Assembly: GCF_900142715.1 (NCBI RefSeq)
Contig: NZ_FRBX01000007.1
Span: forward strand, 319,640-383,639
Source: Flavobacterium pectinovorum
GTDB taxonomy: Bacteria > Bacteroidota > Bacteroidia > Flavobacteriales > Flavobacteriaceae
Reading direction: 5' to 3'
DNA: 64,000 nucleotides
Below the pieces are notes generated by a model, which was not told the DNA's origin, searched no databases, and saw only the letters and a program-made list of their open reading frames with translations. The translations under genes and the position numbers were made by a program. Of this stretch, positions 45,038 through 53,649 are shown in pieces. The stretch's first letter is position 1, and the number at the start of each line of letters is the position of its first letter.

Positions 45038-45973
45038 ATGAAAAAAATGCTTTTTATTATATTATTGATTTCTAATACCATTTTTGCTCAAAGCAATTAT
45101 AGTATTGATACTTCATATACCGTAAAAAGTACTTATAATAAATTAATCAAAAAATATCCTTTTATCACAATTCCGCAGGAAAAGAATAATACCGATGTGG
45201 CTGAAAGTAAAGAAGTTATTTATCAGCAGCGAAAAGATAGAACATTACATTTAGATGCTTTTTATTTTAAGAAGCAAAAATCAAATCCGGCAGTAATCAT
45301 GATTCATGGTGGAGGCTGGAGATCAGGAAATAAAAATCAGATGCATGATTTGGCAAAAGAAATAGCTTCAAAAGGCTATTCTTGTTTTGCTATAGAATAC
45401 AGATTATCATTAGAAGCAAAATATCCGGAAGGAGTTTATGATGTAAAAAATGCGATTAAATTTATAAAAGATAATGCACGAAAATTTAATGTAGATCCAA
45501 ACAAAATTGCGGTTTTAGGTTGCTCTTCGGGAGGACAAATGGCAGCTTTGATTGGTACAACAAATGAAAATTCGGGTTTTGAAGAAGCTTCTTTCAAAAG
45601 TAAATCTTCTTCAAAAGTAAATGCAATTATTGATGTAGATGGCGTTTTAGCTTTTAGGCATCCGCAATCTTCAGAAGGTGAAATGGCATCTTTTTGGCTG
45701 GGAGGTTCGTATGACGAAAAAACGGACAACTGGAAAAATGCTTCGGCTTTAAGCCATACAGACAAAAATACTCCGCCTATACTTTTCATTAACAGCAGTT
45801 TTGAAAGATTTCATGCAGGCAGAGATGATATGATTGCTATTTTAAATCAGCACAAAATTTATAGTGAAGTTAAAACAATTCAGGATTCACCACATTCATT
45901 TTGGTTTTTTGAACCTTGGTTCACAGAAACCATTACTTATACAACACAATTTTTAGACAAAATATTTAAATAA
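45038..45973 (+). CDS. secreted alpha/beta hydrolase, probable polysaccharide esterase
   Basis: 311 residues from ATG 45038, which gives a signal peptide MKKMLFIILLISNTIFAQ. The longer ATG at 44969 would start inside the hairpin and is rejected. The oxyanion motif is MIHGGGWRSG and the nucleophile Ser is in GCSSGG. A late His (DSPHSFW) is present; the acidic residue is less clear. It sits between susD and the GH105 genes, so a role in removing acetyl or feruloyl groups from pectin is likely, by context. Confidence 0.87.
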   Translation: MKKMLFIILLISNTIFAQSNYSIDTSYTVKSTYNKLIKKYPFITIPQEKNNTDVAESKEVIYQQRKDRTLHLDAFYFKKQKSNPAVIMIHGGGWRSGNKNQMHDLAKEIASKGYSCFAIEYRLSLEAKYPEGVYDVKNAIKFIKDNARKFNVDPNKIAVLGCSSGGQMAALIGTTNENSGFEEASFKSKSSSKVNAIIDVDGVLAFRHPQSSEGEMASFWLGGSYDEKTDNWKNASALSHTDKNTPPILFINSSFERFHAGRDDMIAILNQHKIYSEVKTIQDSPHSFWFFEPWFTETITYTTQFLDKIFK

Positions 45974-45986
45974 CACTACAAATAAA

Positions 45987-47228
45987 ATGAAAACAAAAAT
46001 CGCAGGAACAGCTTTAGTTTTATTTGATGTTATAAACATAAATTACAGAAAAAGCATAATTGTTTTGCTTCTAATCTTTGGCAGTAAAATAATGGCGCAG
46101 ACTAATGAAAATAAAGCTCTTGCTGATAATCTTAAATGGTCAGAAAGAACAGCATTAACTATTCTTAACAAATATCCAAAAGCATGGCAGATCGACGGAA
46201 CCGAAAAGCCAAAATGGGATTATAAAATGAGTTTGGTTTTAACTGCTTTTGAAAAATTATATCAAAAAACAAACGATAAAAAGTATTTCAATTATATAAA
46301 AGAATATGCCGATGAAATGATCGATAGTTCAGGAAATATTAAAAAATATGATCTTAAAGAATACAATATCGATTATGTAAATCCGGGAAAATTGCTGTTT
46401 AATTTATATTATATAACGAAAGATGATCGCTATTTAAAAGTAATTCAACAATTAAGAACACAGCTTGAAACACAGCCAAGAACGGCTAGCGGCGGATTTT
46501 GGCACAAACAAATTTATCCGAACCAAATGTGGATTGATGGCTTGTATATGGCTGAACCCTTTTATACGCAATACACCGTTACCTATGAAAACGCAAAAGC
46601 ATTAGATGATGTTGCGAAACAATTTGAATTGGTTCAAAATCATTTGGTTGATAAAAAAACAGGTTTAGTATTTCAGGCGTGGGATGAAAGCAAACAAATT
46701 GGCTGGGCAAATCCCGAAACAGGAACGTCGCCAACTATTTGGGGACGCGGCATAGGTTGGTATATGATGGCATTGGTAGAAACATTAGATTATTATCCTA
46801 AAACAAATCCACATTATAAAGTTCTGGTAGGATATTTGAATCAAATTTCAAAAAATGTCCTTAAATATAAAAGTGAATCTGGTTTGTGGTATCAGGTTAC
46901 TGATAAGACGGAATTGAAAGATAATTTTCTGGAATCTTCATCTTCGGCCATGATTATTTATAGTTTGGCTAAAGGTGCAGATAAAGGATATTTGGCCTCA
47001 AATTATAAAAAGATCGCACAAAAATCATTTGACGCTTTTGTAAAAGAATTTGTCAAAAAAGGAGAAAATGGAGAAGTCGTTATTTCAAACGTTTCATCTA
47101 ATGTTGGTTTAGGCGGAAAGCCTTTTCGTGATGGAACAAACGAATATTATATCAAAAGTAAAACGAAAGATAATAGTTCGCCTGCCTTAGCCGCATTTTT
47201 ACTAAGCGCAACTCAACTGAATAAATAA
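45987..47228 (+). CDS. GH105 unsaturated (rhamno)galacturonyl hydrolase, copy 1
   Basis: 413 residues. An alpha6/alpha6 barrel with QMWIDGLYMAEPFYTQY, in which the Asp of the DGLYM block is the catalytic residue in YteR-like enzymes. GTSPTIWGRGIGWYMMALVE is the second block. The N-terminus has a hydrophobic segment ending in KIMAQ about 38 residues in; the extra start region suggests either a long leader or a wrong start, but no better ATG exists. It removes the unsaturated uronate from oligosaccharide ends, feeding KduI. First of three tandem paralogs. Confidence 0.92.
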   Translation: MKTKIAGTALVLFDVININYRKSIIVLLLIFGSKIMAQTNENKALADNLKWSERTALTILNKYPKAWQIDGTEKPKWDYKMSLVLTAFEKLYQKTNDKKYFNYIKEYADEMIDSSGNIKKYDLKEYNIDYVNPGKLLFNLYYITKDDRYLKVIQQLRTQLETQPRTASGGFWHKQIYPNQMWIDGLYMAEPFYTQYTVTYENAKALDDVAKQFELVQNHLVDKKTGLVFQAWDESKQIGWANPETGTSPTIWGRGIGWYMMALVETLDYYPKTNPHYKVLVGYLNQISKNVLKYKSESGLWYQVTDKTELKDNFLESSSSAMIIYSLAKGADKGYLASNYKKIAQKSFDAFVKEFVKKGENGEVVISNVSSNVGLGGKPFRDGTNEYYIKSKTKDNSSPALAAFLLSATQLNK

Positions 47229-47247
47229 TAATTTAAGCTTCTTCAAG

Positions 47248-48462
47248 ATGATAAAGAATAGAAATAAAAATTATTTGGCACTAATAATACTGACTTGTGT
47301 TTTGCTATTTGCAAATAGTAAAATCATTGCGCAGGAATCTTCAAAAATTATTATTTCTAAGGATTTAAAATGGTCAGAGCGAATGGCACTTTCGATCATG
47401 AAACGCGCTCCAATTGCATGGCAGGTAGACAATAACGAAAAAACGAAATGGGATTATAAAATTGGTTTGTTAATGACCTCTTTTGAAAAACTTCATAAAA
47501 AAACGAACAATCCAGTTTATGCAGATTATATAAAAGGTTATGCCGAAACGGTTATTAATAGTTCAGGAGAAATTCTGAATTATAAACTGGAAGATTATAA
47601 TATAGATAATATCAACGCAGGAAAAATGCTTTTTGATTTGTATTCCAGAACAAAAGATAATCGTTATCTTACTGCTTTGCAAACCTTAAGAAAACAATTA
47701 GAGACGCATCCGAGAACGAATTCGGGTGGATTTTGGCATAAAAAAATATATCCGTATCAAATGTGGCTTGACGGTTTGTATATGGGCGCACCTTTTTACG
47801 CACAATACACCGCAACATTCGATAAAGGAAAAGATTTAGATGATGTTGCCAAACAATTTGAGCAAGTTCATTTACATACGATTGATAAAAAAACAGGTTT
47901 ATTATTTCACGCCTGGGATGAAAGCAAACAAATGCCCTGGGCAAATAAAGAAACAGGAACTTCGCCAAACTTTTGGTCAAGATCGATAGGCTGGTACATG
48001 ATGGCTTTGGTTGATGTTTTGGATTATATGCCAAAGGAACATTCAAAAAGAAAAGAATTGATTGGATATTTAAATGAAATATCTACAACCGTTGCAAAAT
48101 ATCAGGATACTTCAGGATTATGGTTTCAGGTAACGGATGCCGGTAAAAAGGAAGGAAATTATCTGGAAGCATCAGGATCTGAAATGTTTGTTTATGCTTT
48201 TGCAAAAGGAGCAAACAAAGGTTATTTGCCTGAAAAATATAAAAAACTGGCTGTAAAAGGTTTTGACGGAATTGTAAAAAATCTCATTAAAGTTGATGAA
48301 GATGGCGAAATACATATTACACAAGTTTGCGCCAGCGCAGGTTTAGGCGGAAATCCGTATCGTGACGGATCTTATGAATATTATATTAAAGAGAAAATAA
48401 AAACAGACAATTCTCACGGATTAGGGCCTTTCATTTTGGCTGCAGTTGAATTAGAAAAATAG
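47248..48462 (+). CDS. GH105 unsaturated (rhamno)galacturonyl hydrolase, copy 2
   Basis: 404 residues. The catalytic block QMWLDGLYMGAPFYAQY and GTSPNFWSRSIGWYMMALVD match copies 1 and 3. The signal peptide is LLFANSKIIAQ at its end: a cysteine is absent where copy 3 has a lipobox (TSCKVV). This copy is therefore a soluble periplasmic enzyme. It starts 20 bp after copy 1. Probably specialised for a different chain length or linkage, which sequence alone cannot show. Confidence 0.92.
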   Translation: MIKNRNKNYLALIILTCVLLFANSKIIAQESSKIIISKDLKWSERMALSIMKRAPIAWQVDNNEKTKWDYKIGLLMTSFEKLHKKTNNPVYADYIKGYAETVINSSGEILNYKLEDYNIDNINAGKMLFDLYSRTKDNRYLTALQTLRKQLETHPRTNSGGFWHKKIYPYQMWLDGLYMGAPFYAQYTATFDKGKDLDDVAKQFEQVHLHTIDKKTGLLFHAWDESKQMPWANKETGTSPNFWSRSIGWYMMALVDVLDYMPKEHSKRKELIGYLNEISTTVAKYQDTSGLWFQVTDAGKKEGNYLEASGSEMFVYAFAKGANKGYLPEKYKKLAVKGFDGIVKNLIKVDEDGEIHITQVCASAGLGGNPYRDGSYEYYIKEKIKTDNSHGLGPFILAAVELEK

Positions 48463-48484
48463 TAGAATTTAAATATATTTTAAA

Positions 48485-49711
48485 ATGAAAAATAATAGAA
48501 AGCAAGGTTATTTTGTGTCGGTTTTATTAGTTTGCGCCATGGCTTTTACAAGTTGTAAAGTGGTTTCGCAAGAACCTTCAAAAAAGGAAATAGTTATTTC
48601 TAAAGATTTAAAATGGTCTGATAAAATGGCTCTAACATTGATGAAACGTCACCCCGAAGCTTATATGATTGACGATTCTAAAAAACCGAAGTGGGACTAT
48701 GTTCATGCCCTGGTTTTGCATTCTATAGAAGAGCTGAACAAAAAAAATCCTGATCCTCGTTACAAAGCTTATATAAGAGGTTATGTCGATGAATTGGTAC
48801 AAGCTGACGGAACTATTAAAACCTATGAATTTGATAAATACAATATCGATTTGGTGGTACCGGGACGTTTGCTTTTTGATATTTATGTGGAATCAAAAGA
48901 AGATAAATATTTGAAAGCTTTACAATTAGTACGTAAACAATTGGCTGAACAGCCAAGAACTGCAAGCGGTGGATTTTGGCACAAACAAATTTATCCAAAC
49001 CAAATGTGGCTGGACGGTTTGTATATGGGAGAACCATTTTATGCACAATACACGGCTACTTTTGAAGGAGGAAAAAGTTTTGATGATATCGCAAAACAAT
49101 TTGAATTGATTCAACTACACGCAACAGATCCAAAAACAGGTTTATTATACCACGGTTGGGATGAAAGCAAACAAATGCCATGGGCCAATAAAGAAACAGG
49201 AAATTCGCCAAACTTTTGGTCAAGAGCTTTAGGCTGGTATATGATGGCTTTGGTTGACGTTCTGGATTATATGCCAAAAGACCATCCAAAACAAAAAGAA
49301 TTGGTAAAGTATTTAAATAATGCTTCGGCAGCTTTGGAGAAATTTCAGGATAAAAAATCAGGTTTATGGTATCAGGTTACGGATAAAGGAGGAGAAAAAG
49401 GAAATTACCTTGAAGCTTCCGGATCTTCGATGTTTGCTTATGCTTTTGCAAAAGGAGCAAATAAAGGATATTTGCCTGCAAAATACAAAAAAATGGCCAA
49501 CAAAGCTTTTGATGGTCTGACTAAAGTCTTAATCAAAAAAGTCGACGAAGATGGAGGAATTACATTGACAAATTGCTGTCAGGTTGCTGGTTTAGGTGGT
49601 ACTCCGTACAGAGATGGATCTTATGATTATTATGTAAACGAAAGAAAAAAAGACAACGATCCTAAAGCAACTGGTCCTTTTATTCTGGCTGCTTTAGAAT
49701 TGAATAGATAG
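48485..49711 (+). CDS. GH105 unsaturated (rhamno)galacturonyl hydrolase, copy 3 (lipoprotein)
   Basis: 408 residues. The lipobox AFTSC (about residue 24) predicts lipid anchoring, unlike copy 2. QMWLDGLYMGEPFYAQY and GNSPNFWSRALGWYMMALVD hold the family residues. It starts 23 bp after copy 2 and closes the run of SusCD-esterase-GH105 genes before a 193-bp gap with a REP-like element. Same general reaction as its paralogs: hydrolysis of unsaturated galacturonyl residues from rhamnogalacturonan or galacturonan fragments. Confidence 0.92.
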   Translation: MKNNRKQGYFVSVLLVCAMAFTSCKVVSQEPSKKEIVISKDLKWSDKMALTLMKRHPEAYMIDDSKKPKWDYVHALVLHSIEELNKKNPDPRYKAYIRGYVDELVQADGTIKTYEFDKYNIDLVVPGRLLFDIYVESKEDKYLKALQLVRKQLAEQPRTASGGFWHKQIYPNQMWLDGLYMGEPFYAQYTATFEGGKSFDDIAKQFELIQLHATDPKTGLLYHGWDESKQMPWANKETGNSPNFWSRALGWYMMALVDVLDYMPKDHPKQKELVKYLNNASAALEKFQDKKSGLWYQVTDKGGEKGNYLEASGSSMFAYAFAKGANKGYLPAKYKKMANKAFDGLTKVLIKKVDEDGGITLTNCCQVAGLGGTPYRDGSYDYYVNERKKDNDPKATGPFILAALELNR

Positions 49712-49784
49712 TTTGTTATGAATTATGATTTATGAATTATGAGTAACACGTAAGAACAAAGAGTCAAGAATAAAGATAAAGTTG

Positions 49785-49868
49785 TGTCATTTCGACGAAG
49801 GAGAAATCAAATCCAGAGAGCAACGAACCGAAAATCCGTTATGTGGTTTCTCGTTCCTCGAAATGACA
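49785..49868. repeat. REP-like palindromic element after the GH105 genes
   Basis: The left arm TGTCATTTCGACGAAGGAG (49785-49803) and right arm TCTCGTTCCTCGAAATGACA (49849-49868) pair imperfectly around about 45 nt. No gene inside. Confidence 0.7.
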
Positions 49869-49904
49869 AAATCTAATTATTGAATTATTTTTAATTGCCA
49901 AAGA

Positions 49905-51503
49905 ATGAAAAATATAAAAATCATTTTTCTATTATTATCGGTTTTTTCCATACAAGAGAATTTTGCTCAGGTTTGGGTGCCGGATAATGGAGATGGAACG
50001 TATACGAACCCAATAATTCATGCTGATTATTCAGATCCGGATGCCGTTAGGGTAGGTGATGATTTTTATATGACGGCATCGTCTTTTAATTGCATTCCGG
50101 GATTGCCCATTTTACATTCTAAAGATTTAGTAAACTGGAAAATTATTGGCTATGCGCTTACCAAACAAATTCCAACCGAAACTTTTGATAAAGTGCAACA
50201 TGGAAATGGCGTATGGGCACCAAGTATAACTTTTCATAATAATGAATTTTATATTTATTACCCCGATCCTGATTTTGGGATTTATATGATAAAAGCCAAA
50301 AAAGCAGAAGGCCCATGGTCTGAACCTATTTTGGTAAAAGCAGGTTCAGGATTAATAGATCCGAGTCCGTTATGGGATGATGACGGAAAAAATTATTTGG
50401 TTCATGCTTTTGCGGGTAGTCGTGCAAAAATCAAAAGTTTGATTGTAGTTTGCACCATGAATACGGAAGGAACGGTTGCGAATAATGATGAAGTTATGGT
50501 CATTGACGGTCATGAAAGTGAAGGAACTATTGAAGGACCAAAGTTCTATAAAAGAAACAATTACTATTACATTTTTGCTCCCGCGGGAGGAGTTCCTACA
50601 GGATGGCAAACCATTTTAAGATCTAAAAATGTTTTTGGACCTTATGAAACGAAAAAAGTATTAGAGCAGGGTAAAACCAATATAAACGGACCACATCAGG
50701 GTGCGTGGGTTCAAACACAAACTGGCGAGGATTGGTTTATACATTTTCAGGATAAAGGTGCTTACGGCAGAATTGTTCATCTTCAGCCCATGAAATGGGT
50801 AAATGACTGGCCGGTAATGGGACAGGATTTTGATAAAAACGGCATTGGAGAACCAGTTACGACTTATAAAAAACCAAACGTTGGAAAGAAATATCCAATA
50901 GAAACTCCTGCAGAATCTGATGAGTTTAATTTGCCAAAATTAGGTTTACAATGGCAATGGCAGGCAAATGCCCAGATAAACTGGGGATTTCCGACAAGTT
51001 TAGGATATCTGAATTTGTTTTGTGTACCAACCATAAAAGAGAGTAATAAAATATTTGAAGCGCCAAATTTATTGCTGCAAAAGTTTCCTGCAGAAGAATT
51101 TACAACGACAACAAAACTCATTTTTAATACTCGTTTAAATGGCGAATCAACAGGTCTTTTGATAATGGGGTTAGATTACAGTTACTTATGTCTTAAAAAT
51201 GATAATGGGAAATTATATCTGAATCAGAAAACGGGAACTTTTGATAAAAAAGTTTCTGAAACAGAAACGGTTCCTGTTTTAATAAAAAACAATACCATTT
51301 ACCTGCGTGTGAAAGTGAAAAAAGGCGGTATTTGCAGTTTTTTCTATAGTTTAGATGATAAAAAATATGAAGCCATTGGAACCGATTTTACATCAAAAGA
51401 AGGGAAATGGATTGGTGCCAAAGTTGGACTTTTTGCCTTGAGCGAAAAAGAGACAAACGATTCAGGAAATGTTGCAGTCGATTGGTTTAGAATTACTAAA
51501 TAA
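49905..51503 (+). CDS. GH43 beta-xylosidase / alpha-L-arabinofuranosidase-type enzyme
   Basis: 532 residues with signal peptide ending near ENFAQ. The five-bladed propeller carries the general base Asp in HADYSDPDAVRV, the pKa-modulating Asp in LIDPSPLWDDDG, and the acid Glu in SEGTIEGPKFYK. A C-terminal beta-sandwich (about 330-530) resembles the GH43_C2 domain. In a pectin locus it would trim arabinose or xylose side chains of rhamnogalacturonan I or xylogalacturonan. Which sugar is removed is not decided by the sequence. Confidence 0.92.
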   Translation: MKNIKIIFLLLSVFSIQENFAQVWVPDNGDGTYTNPIIHADYSDPDAVRVGDDFYMTASSFNCIPGLPILHSKDLVNWKIIGYALTKQIPTETFDKVQHGNGVWAPSITFHNNEFYIYYPDPDFGIYMIKAKKAEGPWSEPILVKAGSGLIDPSPLWDDDGKNYLVHAFAGSRAKIKSLIVVCTMNTEGTVANNDEVMVIDGHESEGTIEGPKFYKRNNYYYIFAPAGGVPTGWQTILRSKNVFGPYETKKVLEQGKTNINGPHQGAWVQTQTGEDWFIHFQDKGAYGRIVHLQPMKWVNDWPVMGQDFDKNGIGEPVTTYKKPNVGKKYPIETPAESDEFNLPKLGLQWQWQANAQINWGFPTSLGYLNLFCVPTIKESNKIFEAPNLLLQKFPAEEFTTTTKLIFNTRLNGESTGLLIMGLDYSYLCLKNDNGKLYLNQKTGTFDKKVSETETVPVLIKNNTIYLRVKVKKGGICSFFYSLDDKKYEAIGTDFTSKEGKWIGAKVGLFALSEKETNDSGNVAVDWFRITK

Positions 51504-51510
51504 AATAAAA

Positions 51511-53520
51511 ATGATTCAATTAAATAAAACAATATTGGTTTTTCTGTTTGTTGTTAGTTTAGGCTTAAATGCCCAAAACACGTATAAAAACTGGCCGGAT
51601 GTTATTCGCAAAAACGATGCAGCATGGTTTGCCTCAGCAGAAGCGAAAACTATTGCGGAAAATGTATTGCTTTACCAGCGAAATATTGGCGGATGGCCAA
51701 AAAATATCCAAATGCAAAATACGCTTACTGAAACAGAAAAACAAAAACTGATTGAGCTAAAAAGTGATTTGCATGAAATAACAACTGACAACGGTGCAAC
51801 GTGCCAGGAAATGCTTTTTATGTCGAAAATGTATGCTCAGGTTAAGGATGAACGATATAAAGAATCGTTCTTAAAAGGACTGAATTATTTGCTTGAAGCA
51901 CAATATGATAATGGTGGATGGCCACAGTTTTTTCCATTAAAAAAAGGATATTACACGCACATTACGTACAATGATAATTCGATGGTTAATATTTTGAATA
52001 TTATGAAAGAAATCAGCGAAGAGTCTGATTATTACAGCATAAAACCATCAAAAGACATTGTCGAAAAAACTAAAAAATCATTTGATAAAGGAATATATTG
52101 TATTTTAAAAACACAATACAAACAAAATGGTGTTTTAACAGGCTGGTGCGCGCAACATGACGAAGTTACTTTGGCTCCTGCCAATGCCAGAGCGTTTGAA
52201 TTGGTATCGTTAAGCGGATTTGAATCGGCAAAAATTGTGTTGCTTTTGATGTCGATCGAAAAACCTTCGCCAGAAATTATTACTTCGATTAAAAGCGCTC
52301 ACGATTGGTTTGAAAAAACGAAAATCACGAATCTGGAAGAAAAAAGAGTATTAAATGATGCGGGAAAAATCATAGATAAAAAGATGATTCCCACTACAAA
52401 TGCAGCACCAATTTGGGCTAGATTTATGGATTTGGAAACCAATGAACCTTTCTTTTGTGACCGTGACGGAATCAGAAAAAAATCTTTGGATCAAATTGGG
52501 TCTGAAAGACGAAATGGTTACGCCTGGTATTCTGATGCACCCAAAGAAGTATTGAAGAAATATTCGGCCTGGGCTATTAAAAACGGCGTAAAAGTTTCAT
52601 CTGTTGAGACTTCTTCAAAAAAAAAAGATAATTTCATAACGGTAGCGCAAGATGGTTCTGGCGATTTTATTAAAATTCAGGATGCGATAAACGCAAGTCC
52701 TTCTTTTCCTTATGAAAAAGTAATCATAAATATAAAAAACGGAACTTATAATGAAAAAGTGCGTATTCCTGAGTGGAATACGCATTTGACATTATTAGGA
52801 GAAAGCAAAGAAAATACGATTATTGCTTTTGACGATAACTTTAAGAAAATTAATTTAGGTCGAAATAGCACTTTTTATACGCCTACAGTTTTGGTAGAAG
52901 GCGATGATTTTTCGGCATCTAATTTAACTATTAAAAATACTTCGGGAGATAATGGACAGGCCATTGCGTTGTCAGTTGTGGGGAATCGTGCGCAAGTTTC
53001 AAATTGTACTATTTTAGGAAATCAGGATACTTTATACTTATCAGGAAAAGAATCAAAACAGTATTTTAAGGATTGTTATATCGAAGGCACAACCGATTTT
53101 ATTTTTGGGGGTGCCACTGCTTTATTCGAAAATTGTGAAATTAGAAGCATCAAAAGTTCGTATATTACGGCTGCTTCAACACCCGAGAGAACTCCGTTTG
53201 GATTTGTTTTTAAGAATTGTAAGCTCACTGCAAATCCAGAAGCGACGACCGTTTATCTGGGAAGACCCTGGAGAATTTATGCTAAAACGGTTTTTATAAA
53301 TTGCGATTTGGGAAAACATATCAAACCGGAAGGCTGGGAAAACTGGTCTAAACCCGATGCTGAAAAAAATACTTTTTATGCAGAATACAATTGTAAAGGC
53401 GAAGGTTTTCAGCCTAAAAATAGAGTTTCATGGTCGCATCAGCTTACTAAAAAAGAAGCTGAAAAATATACAATCGAAAACATTTTAAAAGATTCGATTG
53501 CTAATTGGTATTCGAAATAA
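51511..53520 (+). CDS. bifunctional pectate lyase (PL10) - pectin methylesterase (CE8)
   Basis: 669 residues from ATG 51511, which gives signal peptide MIQLNKTILVFLFVVSLGLN. An earlier ATG at 51469 overlaps the GH43 gene. Residues about 25-365 are a PL10 pectate lyase with NGGWPQFFPLKKGYY, HDEVTLAPANARAFELVSLS and WARFMDLETNEPFF. A short linker (SSVETSSKKKD) leads to a CE8 domain (about 375-669) with GNQDTLYL, EGTTDFIFGG and LGRPWR, which hold the catalytic Asp pair and Arg. The enzyme would demethylate homogalacturonan and then cleave it by beta-elimination, giving unsaturated ends for the GH105 and Kdu steps. Confidence 0.94.
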   Translation: MIQLNKTILVFLFVVSLGLNAQNTYKNWPDVIRKNDAAWFASAEAKTIAENVLLYQRNIGGWPKNIQMQNTLTETEKQKLIELKSDLHEITTDNGATCQEMLFMSKMYAQVKDERYKESFLKGLNYLLEAQYDNGGWPQFFPLKKGYYTHITYNDNSMVNILNIMKEISEESDYYSIKPSKDIVEKTKKSFDKGIYCILKTQYKQNGVLTGWCAQHDEVTLAPANARAFELVSLSGFESAKIVLLLMSIEKPSPEIITSIKSAHDWFEKTKITNLEEKRVLNDAGKIIDKKMIPTTNAAPIWARFMDLETNEPFFCDRDGIRKKSLDQIGSERRNGYAWYSDAPKEVLKKYSAWAIKNGVKVSSVETSSKKKDNFITVAQDGSGDFIKIQDAINASPSFPYEKVIINIKNGTYNEKVRIPEWNTHLTLLGESKENTIIAFDDNFKKINLGRNSTFYTPTVLVEGDDFSASNLTIKNTSGDNGQAIALSVVGNRAQVSNCTILGNQDTLYLSGKESKQYFKDCYIEGTTDFIFGGATALFENCEIRSIKSSYITAASTPERTPFGFVFKNCKLTANPEATTVYLGRPWRIYAKTVFINCDLGKHIKPEGWENWSKPDAEKNTFYAEYNCKGEGFQPKNRVSWSHQLTKKEAEKYTIENILKDSIANWYSK

Positions 53521-53524
53521 AAAT

Positions 53525-53628
53525 AAGCCCGCGGATTGTGCGGATTAAACGGGCTTACGCTGATTTTTCATCACTGAAAATTAGAAAATAAACCTTGGGA
53601 AACCCGTTTAATCCGTTAAAACCCGTGG
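53525..53628. repeat. inverted-repeat element between the PL10-CE8 and GH28 genes
   Basis: Arms CGGATTAAACGGG (53541-53553) and CCCGTTTAATCCG (53603-53615) are perfectly complementary and extend imperfectly outwards to CCCGCGG and CCCGTGG. A smaller hairpin (AAGCCCG/CGGGCTT, 53525-53556) overlaps the left arm. It fills most of the 129-bp spacer. Confidence 0.65.
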
Positions 53629-53649
53629 ACAATATATTAAATAATAAAT

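Noticed and set aside
51469..51510. Earlier ATG for the PL10-CE8 gene
   Set aside because: It lies inside the GH43 gene and would put 14 residues before the signal peptide.
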